NCBI GenBank assembly: GCA_965153455.1
Contig: OZ234497.1
Coordinates: 17,973,872 to 18,037,871 of the forward strand
Direction: 5' to 3'
Source: Sphagnum compactum
Lineage: Eukaryota; Bryophyta; Sphagnopsida; Sphagnales
Length of the DNA stretch: 64,000 nt
A program made the position numbers and the translations under genes. Below the pieces are notes generated by a model that was not told the origin of the DNA, made no database searches, and saw only the letters and a list, made by a program, of their open reading frames with translations. Shown piece by piece: positions 24,517 to 36,140 of this stretch; position 1 is the stretch's first letter; each line of letters begins with the position of its first letter.

Positions 24517-26787
24517 CTACCACAATATGTGTAAACAGCTTGAATGAGTACCTGGACCGTCGACACAAGACAATGCAGCTAGTGATGGTGATCCTCAATT
24601 CAAAGCCAGTCCTTTATAATGTAAACAACAACAACAGGCCACCTGCTGCATATTGGTATTGCCATTTTCTCACACCAACTCCTTAAGGACTTTAAGGGGT
24701 CTGTTGTCTGTTCTTTTCAATTCACACCAACTCCATAAAAACTGTAAGCCTGAGCTGTCACATCAGTTCTTTTTCTTCTTTCGTTTTCCCTTACTCTTCA
24801 TCTTTAAAGCCAGTCCTTTGCACTGTAACAACAACAACAGCCCACCTGCTGCTTATTGGTATTGCCATTGTCTCATACCAGCTCCTTGAGGCCAGTAAGG
24901 AGTCTGTTGTCTGTTCTTTTCAATTTACACCGTGACTCCACAAAAAATGTGGGTTTCTGTTACATCAGTTATTTCTCTTCTTTTGTTTTTCCCTTACTCT
25001 TCATCTTTTAAGTCAGTCCTTAGCGCTGTAAAAAGCAACAGGCCACCTGCTGCCTTGCCATTTTGTCACGCCAACTCCTTAAGGACGGTAAGGAGTCTGT
25101 TGTCTGTTCTTTTCAATTTACACCTTGATTCCACTAAAAATGTGGGTCACTTTCACATCAGTTATTTCTCTTTTTTTTTCCTCTTTCCTTTACTCTTGAG
25201 CTTTAAAGGCAGTCCTGCGCACTGGAAAGAACAACAGGCCACCTGCTGCTTATTGCTATTTTCTCAAACCAACTCCTTAGGTACAGTAAGGAGTCTGTGG
25301 TCGATCTGGTAATTGCCCTCTCTTTTTTTCGCGCATTACTCTTCATGCGATTGATATCTAGCTTTACCTATTAGTTTTATGGCCAAGGCCAGAAAGGAAA
25401 TCATTCCTGCGACATAATGCATGATAGAATGAATCAGAATCCACTAGGTATCCATGGCTAAGAAGCACAGGCAGGACTACTGGTCTTTCTGTGTGAGTCC
25501 TTGTGCTTACCATTAACATTCCTACAATATCATTTCAACCCGTCATTGTTTGTTTTCTTTCATGATAGGTCGGAAATTTCTTATGACTGTGGGACAAATG
25601 AATCACATAATAAGTACTCGGAGCACGTTACTGCAAGATGTGTAAACAACTTGAATGGTTAGCTCGCCCATCCACACCAAAATAATGCAGGTGGTGGTTG
25701 TGGTCCTAAATTGGAAGCCAATCCTTTGCACTGATAATTAACAGAAACAGGCCAACTGCTGATGGGTCTGGCTATTCGCTCACACCAAATACTATCCTTT
25801 GAACTGTAATACAACAGCAGCAGGCCATCTGCTGATAGGTCTGGCTGTTCAGTCACACCAACTCTTGAGGACAACTTAAGGAGTCTCATCTTATGAATTG
25901 ACACCAACTCCATGTACAAGTGCGCGTTATCTCAGGTAGTTAGTTTTTCCTTTTCTTCCTCATTTTTCATGTACCCTACATTTTGTCAGATCATATGCTA
26001 TCATCAAGCATGTTCATTTTATTCGCAAGGGCCAGAAAGGAAAAACAACATTCATGATTATGTATGAAAACATAAATCAAAATCAACCAGATGTGCCTAA
26101 TGTTGCCTGCAGGGAGTCAAAAATTCAGTTACATTTTCAAATTCACAGACAACAGCATAAAATAGGTCTACTGGACATCACACAACGTTCAATGAAGGTT
26201 TTGCATGTCCCTTTGAACTCCTTAGAATCGCAGTTCTTCCTAAGAAGATCCAATGATCACCAAATACAAAAACTGGCCAATATTTTCTTTCCTCAGAGAC
26301 CGAATGCTGAATAGTTGGTACTATACCAACAGTAGGAAGTTAGAACCACCCAGAATGAATCATGGAAGCTCCCCACCATTCATCTATCATATTATGGAAT
26401 TATTTATGGGGGCGCTGCGGGAATTTATATAGGACCTTCCATGACCTTGGCGGCAGATGAATTCATCGGCAACATGCACATTTTCGAAATGACTCGAAGG
26501 GATTTACACATGGGTGGGTCCATATATCACCTGGATCGAAACAAAACCATCTTCGTGCAAACAAAATGTCACACTTGCCTTATCACAAATCACTCTTGGC
26601 AGACCACCACTGTGTTAATCAATGCTTATGTTACACAAAGCCTTGATGTCTGTTAATTTTCCTGGCTTTCAATCCAGTGAGACATGAAATCATCCTAATG
26701 ATACACGCTAATTTTCGTGAGTCCCTAGTAATCTCCAGATTATCGTGCAGCCAGACATTATTCTTTCCTGCTTTGTTGCTGTAGCCA

Positions 26788-26885
26788 GGACAACGGTCTC
26801 TCCTCCGTAGCCCTGCCAACGGTCTCCTAGCCGAGAGTCCGTGACAACGGTCTCTCCTCCGTAGCCCTGACAACGGTCTCCTACG
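26788..26885 (+). repeat. Short tandem repeat CAACGGTCTC-CGTAGCCCTG
   Basis: Four spaced copies of CAACGGTCTC, two of them followed by TCCTCCGTAGCCCTG, occur within about 100 bp. The same array is mirrored at about 44368-44462 with small changes. It is more GC-rich than its surroundings. Confidence 0.7.
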
Positions 26886-27309
26886 TGCAATGACATGATG
26901 GCAGCCGTGCAGAGCAGGTGGGTTTGAACAAGTTCGCTACGCCTTCTTAAGGAGCGCACTCGTCGACCTCTTCTCAGATTTGAGAGTTTCTCCTTTGCCT
27001 GTTACTCCTGCAAGCTTTCCTGATGCACAATCCCTTTAGTCTTTCAAGACAATCTCTAGCTGCTGGTGCAACTGTAACAAAGGCTAGCTTCTCTACATAT
27101 TAGCGTCAAATATATATGGTGTTCCAACTCCGTTACATATCTCGATTCCTCTTGATCAATGATAGCTTCCAGCAAGAGTTGAATTACTTTTATAGTTTGG
27201 ATGTCCAGCCTCGGTGTGGAGTGGCTTTCTGTTATAGAGGCTATTTTTTTGAGTTTTCTAAGCTTTTTCGACCGGCATGTTGGAACCTTCTGCACAAGTT
27301 AATCTACAA

Positions 27310-28060
27310 ATATATTTGTGATGGAGTTCTTTGTGGTTCAAACTTACCCGGTCACTGTTGGCAGTTGCTTTCATTACCCTCTCCAAGGAATCATGGATCA
27401 TTTTCATCAAGGGTTCCATTCCTTGGAAATGGTAATGGAGTTAATTGTGAACTGGGAACGGGCAAGTTTTCACAAAGGAAACTGATGGTCAACCTGCAAA
27501 ACATATTTGTGACGGATGTCTTTGTGGTTCAAACTTACCCGATCACTGTTGGCAGTTGCTTTCATTACCCTCTCCAAGGAATCATGGATCATTTTTATAA
27601 GGGTTCCATTCCTTGGAAAGGGTAATGGAGTTAATTGTGAACTGTGAGCGGGCAAGTTTTCACAAAGGAAGGTGATGGTCAACCTGCAAAACATATTTGT
27701 GATGGAGGTCTTTGTGGTTCAAACTTACCCGGTCACTGTTGGCAGTTGCTTTCATTACCCTCTCCAAGGAATCATGGATCATTTTCATCAAGGGTTCCAT
27801 TCCTTGGAAAGGGTAATGGAGTTAATTGTGAACTGGGAACGGGCAAGTTTTCACGAAGGAAACTGATGGTCAACCTGCAAAACATATTTGTGATGGAGGT
27901 CTTTGTGGTTCAAACTTACCCGGTCACTGTTGGCAGTTGCTTTCATTACTCTCTCCAAGGAATAGAACCATTGATGATTTCATTCTTTGGAAAGGGTAAT
28001 GGAGTTAATTGTGAATTGGGAACGGGCAAGTTTTCACAAAGGAAGTCAATGGTTTCTTCC
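27310..28060 (+). repeat. 190/191-bp satellite, 4 copies
   Basis: TTGTGGTTCAAACTTACCC recurs at about 27331, 27522, 27712 and 27903, giving periods of 191, 190 and 191 bp. The last unit is changed after the CTCTCCAAGGAAT block. Since 190 and 191 are not multiples of three, the open frames across it switch frame from unit to unit and are not coding. The right arm has about 8 copies. Confidence 0.9.
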
Positions 28061-30591
28061 TCGCTAGCAACTTGCAACAAGCCATCTTGCCTGCAGCAGG
28101 TAAGGTATGTTTGATGATTCTTCTCTGTAATAGATCTAAAAAAGCGATGTAGTTACTCAGCTCAATTTACCACCTTCTATCAGAGGTTTCGTTTCACGAC
28201 ATTGCCCGGGAACCACAGAAGAACACCTCAGGTAAATTTTTCTTCCATGCAGTAATTTGAAGCAAGCGATGACTTGATGTCTCAACGAGATCAGATCTAG
28301 ATTATCTTATACGGATGTTCGCTGCAGCTTCTATTTTACATCTCCAAGGACTCAGTGCAAGGATAGATCAGCTACATCATGAAAGCATAGCTTTGAACCA
28401 ATCCTCTATGTTTCTACAGCATGAAGGAGTGCAGCTAGATATCTGCGGGGTATGGTGATCTATTACAAACCGTATAAGCTGCAATTTGCATTTTGCATCT
28501 GCAAAGGTTTTTTCATGGATCAGTAGCTATATCATGAATGTCTTCAATTTTTTTCAGAACAGACCATGTTTGCAGATTTCAGACAGGATCAAGTGCTATA
28601 AATTTGTGCAGGTCATGCTTTCTTCCGAACTCCTACCCTTCTTGTACTAAGCTACCTGGGCCAGTTATCAGCTCCAACACTCTTTGAAGCATGCATGTCG
28701 AAATATATTGGGCCTCCAGTTGACTCTGGAGATTCGAAGACGATGTTGATATGCATGTTCTTAACAATTCCTTACAAACATGCGCAAATGTTGATTTTAG
28801 TTGCTCAGTATAGAGTGTACATAACTTCCATTAATGTTGGTCATAACTTTCTTGCAATTGATCTTATTCAACTTCAAAAACTTTGTCTTAAATGCATTTG
28901 TGAACTTGTTTCAGAATTGTATAAGTAGTGGCCATTAACAACATAATTTTGTTGCTTGAACTTCACACCTTCAAAACTTTTGCTTTAATTTTCTTTTCTG
29001 ATATTTGTCGTCTGATTGTAGTCATAGTGCGGCTTGCCGAATACGATTTTATTAAACAATTTGCCAATTTCTATTTTGTAAGACAAATTAAAGGGTATAT
29101 CTGTAAGAACTTTTGTGTAAGTTTGCCTTAGTGATCTGTATCCGTATGTAGCGTCTTCTGGAGATTTAGTGCAGTTGAATAATTTTTTTGTTAAGTAACA
29201 GTATTATTCAAAAGCTTATGGTTGTTGCAAAATATATTGCATTTTCAACTTTCAGACCCCATGGGTGTTTCCCTTCCCAGATTGGTTGAGTCAAAACTCT
29301 CTTCACCTAAGCTGCCCTGCACAATAAGCCCAAGAACATTTAATGCATGAGACAGCACTGGGTGAATTCTTCTCAGGGCAGGAGTTGAACTCAGTGGAAA
29401 ATCTGATCCCCAATTTTATTTGGTTGCAACTGAACATTTTCAACAAAATTGATTGCATATAATAAAATCCAGATCAAGTAGCTATCTTGACTCTATCATA
29501 ATTTATGCATCTTTTGTTTTTGTTGTGGTTATGGGTTGTGAAGGAAAATTGTCTTGTGGCAATGATGCAATTTGTTATTGTACGCACACAGGGTTGGCAA
29601 GCCCTGCATATTTGTACTGATTATGAGTTGAACTGCCCACAGAAAGAATCAACTGGTGCACAAGTTTAGTGAATAGTGCTTCACAAATTTAATAATTTGA
29701 GGATAGGAACAGCACTTTGCCAAACAGTGCATTCCAATGCAAGGCAAAATTTATTTGAACTGAAGCTTGATTGGCACTGTGTTATGATTTTCCCACGTTT
29801 TATTTGGTATTCTCACTAAGTGCAGAAAATGAAGATTTTGAGAACAAAAATTTTATGGGGGAAGAATCAGAATTATGATGCAAAATTGATGCAGATAAAT
29901 TATTTATTTGTTTGAAATCTCAAAAGTTCAGGTACTGCACCCATTGCAAGCGCTTGACCAACTAGTCATGGCCTCAAACCATACAGCCATTACCTGCAAT
30001 CGCTAACCAAACAGAATTTTAAGAATCATTGAAAATACCATAATTGATTTTTTTACATTTGTGAAAATCGATAACTTGAGAAGCAGCTGAATTTTAAAAA
30101 CGTAAAGCACTTGGAAAAAATCTCTACACTATTTGGAGGGCACCTTATATCCATCAATTTCTCTCCAAGAAAATGTGAGGGATATTATGTTTACTTTTCA
30201 ATAGTAGGCAGGTTCTTACACCTATAAGTAAGCATAATTTCCTTCCAACTCTTGAGGAGGAGGCATAATATCCCTCCCACTCCTACACGTTGTGATTTAA
30301 GTAGGTTTGGTTCATGATAAATTTTGCCTCATGCTTTCCAATAGTGAAAGCTTTAGGATGGGGGACATTCCCAAAATGCGGGGCTTCACTCAGCTATTGC
30401 CTCGTCCAAGACCCCTTATTTTGAGAATGCCCCCACCCTAGGGCTTTTACGCTACACTAAATTTTTTGAGCAGTTTTCATTAAATTTAAAAAAAAGAAGG
30501 GAAAGAACTGCACTGGTTCTTACAACCATATGGTAAGAACTAATTAAGAACCCTAATAGAAAACCAGACTTAAACGTTGTTAAAACAAAGT

Positions 30592-30636
30592 GAGAACTAC
30601 CCAGCAAACACTGGGGCAAACCGGTGTTGGGTGGTT
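30592..30636. repeat. Two hAT-type terminal repeats back to back
   Basis: GAGAACTACCCAGCAAACACTGG (30592-30614) resembles one outward end and CCGGTGTTGGGTGGTT (30621-30636) the opposite end of the hAT element at 32203, with only 6 bases between. This suggests remnants of two related short elements inserted side by side, or an excision scar. Mates for either end are not clear. Confidence 0.45.
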
Positions 30637-32569
30637 ACTGAAAACATGAACAGACCCATTATCAAGGTGGTTCCTAGGGTTCATAACTGTTATTCTCAGT
30701 TTTAGTATATAATCATGGTTCTCAAAGAATTTGAAAAAACAAATAACTGGCCCAAAAACCAGTGATTCTCTACCATTTCATTCACGAAAACCCCCAACTT
30801 CTTTCAGGGCTTGAAATAACCACCACTGCAAGGCACCCCCAGGGTTTCACCATGTGGTCTGACCTCCGGAGGGTTGAAAATTGGTGGAGACCCAGGTCAT
30901 CATGTGTTAAGCACTGCAAGAAATTCTCTAGTGTAGTTGGAGGGCACCTTACAACCCCAAATACCCCTCCTAGAAAAGAGGAGCGCAATATTATGCTTAC
31001 TCCTCAAGATGGAGGGGTCTTTGGCTTCCGAGTAGGTTGTACAAGCCCTCCCCCCTCCTATGCTTCATGATTTCCTATGTTCATGAGAAACTTCGCCTCC
31101 TGCTTAATGATGGGCCCTGGAAAGAGAACATTCCCAAAATGCAGGGCCACATTCAGCTTCAGCCTCATCCTAGGCCCCTTATTCTGGGATTTCATGCGCC
31201 CCACCTTGGCCCTTTCCATTATATATTTCATTGTGACTGGCTGCTATCTGACCAGTTTTAGGGGCTGGAAGGGATTTCAATACCCATCCCTCTGTCAGCT
31301 CATTAACTTATGAAAGATATCTTTATGCAAAAGATCTTGCACCATGAGGAAACTTTTCTCTTTGCAACTGTGTGACTATTTCCATGAATGTGTGATATCA
31401 GTGGAGGTTTTTTTTGGACACACTTATAGTGGAATAACCAATTACAGTGCCTTTGGTGTTTTTCCAGCCATTGTAACTATTCAGAATCAGCCTATCAAAA
31501 CAAAATTTTGTATCAATGGATATAGGGGTTATTCAAGGAGATGTAACATTTTCTCTTCCAAAATTTACTCAATGCTATAATGTGTGAAAAGGCATGAAGA
31601 CTTGTGTATAAGTCTGTCAAGGGCATTCCTTTTGAAATGACTTTACAGCTATATCGCAGTACAGATGCAGCACTAAACTAAACGAGTCCAGGGTTCAACG
31701 GAATATGTGGTGCTTTCAGTTCATGCAAAGTGGTGTATACTTCATCTCTCTGTACTCCATGTTGGTCATTTTGTTTTCTTTCATGATAGGTCAATTCCTT
31801 GCTTAATTTATGACCAAAGAACAAATCACATCAACAGTACTTGGAGCACCCTATGGGAAGATGTGCAAACCATGTGACTGACTCAGATGTGCAAGATATG
31901 TACACAGTTTGAACAAGTAGCTCACCCCTCCACACCAAAATAATGCAGCTGGTGATTGTGGTCCTAAATTTGAAACCAGTCCTTCTCTCTGCAAGCAACA
32001 GAAACAGACCAGCTGCTGCTGATAGGTCTGGCTATGCACTCAGCCCAACTTAACACCTAAATATATCTTCCATACGGCACTAACCCTCATATTTTGCATT
32101 GTATCATATGGGTCCAAGGATCTCTGGCATTTGTGGTGTTTTCTGTTAGTGCAAAAGTGGTAGGTATACTTTCTGTTTCTTAAATTTTTTTGGGGAGTAT
32201 TCCAGTGTTGGGTGGTTCTCACTTTTTTGTGAGAACCGGCCAGTTCCAGTTCTTACATCATGTTATGAAAACCTGATTGGTTCTCTAATATGTATATATA
32301 TATTGGGCTGGTGAGAACCGACCAGGTTCTCAGGATTTTTATTTTTTCCAACATTCACCTGGTTCTCAAATGGGGTGATTCTTGCATATATAATAACAGT
32401 TGGTTCTCTTGTCCAGTTCTCACAACCTCGTTCTTTTTTTGGGAAATTAATATTTAATTTAATAATTATTTAATTCCTTTATTAATTTAAATATTATTTA
32501 AATTAAAAATTTTACTTTAAAATACATGAAATTTTGGAATTTTTCTTTTCAACATTTACAACTCTGCAC

Positions 32570-34990
32570 CTTCATCCTTTTCAAAAGCTCTTTCAAACTC
32601 TTCTAACTTTTCTTCTAAATTGAAATCACTCTCAATAAAATTTGCCAAACTAAAAGAGGATTTACAACCTATCCTAAGATCATTGGGCCAATTTTTGCTC
32701 ACAAAAATCAATTTATCCAAATTCTCTAATTGTAAACGACATATCCTAAGACTAGTAAGAATTCCAGTTAATGAAAATATGCATTCTGTTTCAATTTGAG
32801 ATCCAACTATTCTTAAGATTTATCTACCACAAAAACCAATTATAGGAAACATGCCCTCATGTTTTTCCCACCACAATGGACAATTTGATGTCTTTAACAT
32901 TCACTTGATAACACTTAAAATCAGAAGCTCTCTATTGACCAATTCTGTTGTTGGTTCACTTGTGTTGGTTGTCATCTCAAAGATATCCAAATTCCTATCC
33001 TCTTCAATTCTTTGATCAACAACACCCCTTTCATATTTAACCAATGGATGCAAATGATAATAACATTTCAAAAGCATAGGAAATAAAGATTTTTTGTCAT
33101 ATTCTTCAACAATTGCCTTGCTTTGTTCATGACCAATAAGTGAAGACATAAGATGAAATTTTTTTAACTTAGGGTCCAACATTAAAGAAAGCATATCATG
33201 GGCCTTTCTTTCCTCATATTTTTTTAAGAAGGATATAAAAAAATTCAAAACCTTAATAACTTCCTTCTTTATATTGGAGGCCAAACATGACAACTCATAA
33301 ACAACATTTCCATCTTTTTCCATTAAGTTTACAAAGGTTACAGAATCAATTTCATCCCTAAATTTTAAACTCATGGATATGGTAAAACTTAATGCATCAC
33401 TTAACAACCAATGACCCCTAGACTAGTTCAAAATACAAGCAAACACAATAGGGCTAAGAGAACCAACAATGATGCAACAAATGTGCCATGTCAAAGGAAG
33501 TGGTACTCTTGCATTCATTCTCACAGAATTTTATCTAATATAACATAATATAATTATTTCTTTGAATTGCAAAACTTCTTAGATAAGGATAACTTTGTTG
33601 GCAAATCTCCAATAGCAAAAGAAATTGTTAGATTATGCACAATGGTAGTTGAAAAAATGTGAAGAAAATGTTATGCAAAGTAAAAATAACAAAAAAATGT
33701 GCACATGAAGTATAGAAAACTAAAAATTTACCTTGTCTTCATTGGAGTATTCAATTTCTAAGAGGGAAAACTTGAATTTACACATGCCTTTTCCCATTCT
33801 TGCTTACCCTTTCTAAATGTTTTGGCCAAGTTATGCATTTTTGCAAATCTCCTTGAGCATATTTGATTGACACATATCGTAAGTTTTTGCAAACTTTTTC
33901 CTTTGTTGTAGCATATTGGCAAGCTTTGGAAAATGCATGCCCAAAACAAATGCCTTGAAAACTTTCCTCCAAACCCAACATATCACAACTTACAATTGAT
34001 TTTAGGGTTGTAGTCATAGTGTTCAGATTAGATCCCTTATCCTTGACATAAGCAATAATTTTTCTCCTCAATGCATAACTATCCAACAATAGTGTCAACC
34101 TTTTAACCAAAGTTGTCCAGTAGTGTCTGTTGGTTCAAAAAGACCAAGGGTAATGTGTTTTGGTTGTCAATCATTTCCTAAAAAATTAATCACCAATGCA
34201 CAAATATCATGTCCACCTTTTGACATCCACACATCAAAGTTTGTAATTATAGAATGACATTGTATTAAAATTGGTAAAACATATAATTGTTTAGTTTTTT
34301 CCACTAATTCGTGCAGTAATTCATTAAAAAATTGTTTAATGGAAGGAAAAACAATTCTAGGACACAAATGCATACTAAATTTTTTTAACCAACGATTTTT
34401 ACAAATTGCAAAGAAAGATGGTTTTTGACAATTAAAAGAGTTAAATATTCCCAAAAAAAATTTAATTGCACATCATTTTTCTTAAAAGGTTCTTTTGTAG
34501 CAAAAAAACTAAATATGGAACTATAAGAAACATTTAGTCTTTTTTTTGGAAGGTTTTTCTTCATCTTCTTTCAAAAAATAATTAATTTCTTCTTCAATTT
34601 TTTTAAAAATATTAGGATGATTTGAATTGACATGTTTCCTCAATGCAACTATGCCATTAGTTATATGATAAATGATTAATCCTTTCTAGCTTACGTTTTT
34701 AGATTTACATTCAATATTAGATTATTGTGACAAAGAATACAATGCATAGTTTGAAGAATTGTTACATTAACTTCTTTGTTATCCTGAACATAATAAAATG
34801 CCCAACACAATGCATTTCTATTATTTCTTCTCCAAACTGCTCTTTGTGCATGTAACTTCTTTAAATATTTTTCATTCATTTTAAAATTCCTACTTCCTTC
34901 TGTTTGAAAACTACCCATTTCTTCAAGTTTTGGCAACGTTTCATCTTTTACTCTTACTTCATTCATAAAAACATCACATATGTTTTCATT
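32570..34990 (-). pseudogene. hAT transposase, decayed
   Basis: On the minus strand, from 34990 down: a BED-finger-like CxxC segment near 34740; an FDVWMSKGGHD block (34167-34454) typical of the catalytic core start; a KGSNLNTM block with the CFGHAFSKACQ stretch (33778-34110); then an MLSLMLDPKLK and LIGHEQ block (32901-33407). A dimerisation-like region with ILRIVGSQIETE follows at about 32650-32870. These match the order in plant hAT proteins. Frames change between blocks; for example, the KQEWEKACV stretch is in a different frame from the preceding block, and stops lie between them. Not functional as it stands. Confidence 0.88.
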
Positions 34991-35579
34991 TTTAGAAGAC
35001 TATTCCATTATTACTTTGATTTGTGATTAAGAATTAATTTGTTTTGTGATTAAGAATTATTGCCCTGATGAATAGGGGAAAAAATTAAATAATTTTATGA
35101 TCTTATCAAAGACTAAAAATTGAAGACTAAAAACTAATATTTACAAACAATTACAAAATGCAAGCTATCTTTTAAGATTTTACAAAAATAAGATATGTAT
35201 ATTTCTAAACTTTTCATAAATTTTTTAGGGATTAAGTATTATAAGGTGGAAAAAGTATGGGTTTTTTGGGTGAATTTTTTTAAAGTTTATGTTTAAGTTT
35301 AGAAAATCCTACAAAAAAAAACAAAGCACATCAATTAAAAAATTGTTAATGAAAAAAAACAACACAAAATGAAAAAAAAGAAGTAATATAACAATAAAAA
35401 AACAAAAAAAAACAGTAATGTGAAAGTAATAGAAAAACAAAGTTGCAATTAAAAAAATAAAAAAATAAATGGAAAATAGGCAATGGAACTTACTTTTGGT
35501 GTTCAAGTTGATGTCGAAGCTTCGAACTTTGACTTGCACATGGCAATGTAGGGGAAATACCATACTAACCAAACAAAAT

Positions 35580-36140
35580 AGATCAATAACACAAGAGGAG
35601 CAACAATGGTAGCACGAGAAGAGCAACAGAAGTTAAGCTAACAGGTACTTAAAATGTGCAATGATCTGAGAAGAACAGTGTGAGGGGAGTTGTAATGTGA
35701 AAGGAGCAACAAGGAGAAAAGTAGCACGAGAGGAGTGGTAGTGAGAGAAGGGTTGCAACGCGAGAAGAACAATGCACATTTGTAGCGCAAGAGGAGCATC
35801 ACGAGATTTACAACACGAAAGGAGCGGTGCGAAAGTTGTAACGCGAGAAGAACGGTGCGAAAGGAATAGTGCGCAAGAGGTGTAGTGCGAGAGGAATAGC
35901 GCAGGGAATATTGTGAGGAACAACACTGTGGGAAGAGCAGAAATGTGAGAAGAGTAGCAACACATGAGGAGTGGCAATGGAAGAAGAGTGGCAATGTGTA
36001 AGGAGTGACAACGTGAAAAAAGGTAGTGTGAGAAAAGCGATAGTGCGAGAAGAGTTGCGTGAGGAGCAACATGAGAGGAGGAATGCGAAAAGAGTGGCAC
36101 GAAGTGCGACATGAGGAGCAACAATGTGAGGAGTAGCGCG
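35580..36140 (+). repeat. Purine-rich minisatellite inside the hAT element
   Basis: Degenerate units of about 15-30 bp such as GCGAGAGGAGTAG, GTGAGAAGAGTAGCAAC and GCGAGAAGAACGGTGCG run for over 500 bp, almost all purine on the plus strand. All minus-strand frames stay open and give Leu/Ser/His-rich products, a result of strand bias, not coding. Confidence 0.8.

Larger units (their letters stand above)
22915..25890 (+). repeat. Dispersed module family (about 7 copies in left arm)
   Basis: A module of roughly 100-220 bp recurs at about 22915-23140, 24525-24730, 24800-24920, 25005-25115, 25205-25300, 25630-25760 and 25780-25890. Two more copies are in the spacer at about 31890-32045 and 37065-37300, and mirrored copies lie in the right arm. 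Shared blocks are AATAATGCAGCTGGTGATTG, AACAGGCCACCTGCTGCTTA and CACACCAACTCCTTAAGGA, the last ending in TAAGGAGTCTG. Most copies include a short hairpin, for example ACTCCTTA (25074-25081) against TAAGGAGT (25089-25096). Copies differ in length and are separated by unlike sequence. Confidence 0.8.
22461..29948 (+). repeat. IR2 left arm (large inverted repeat)
   Basis: The arm is the reverse complement of 40463-48393. The outer border falls at TTTGTTTTAAAATTCC (22461 and 48393); the inner border at CTGCACCCATTGC (29948 and 40463). The match runs through frames, satellites and non-coding sequence alike. Unique to this arm is Helitron-like element 2. This arm has 4 copies of the 190-bp satellite against 8 in the other. 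It also lacks about 50 bp found in the right arm near 40681. I see no convincing protein gene in the arm; the 115-codon frame at 24066-24413 is retained in both arms (46829-47176) but matches nothing I know. Confidence 0.92.

Noticed and set aside
27116-28114. Long overlapping frames with repeated CGSNLPGHCWQLLSLPSPRN-like peptides, also at 42367-43903
   Set aside because: They are translations of a 190/191-bp satellite whose period is not a multiple of three; the peptide changes frame from unit to unit.
35633-36124. Leu/Ser/His-rich frames of up to 163 codons on the minus strand
   Set aside because: All frames stay open because of the purine-rich minisatellite; no domain and no codon structure.
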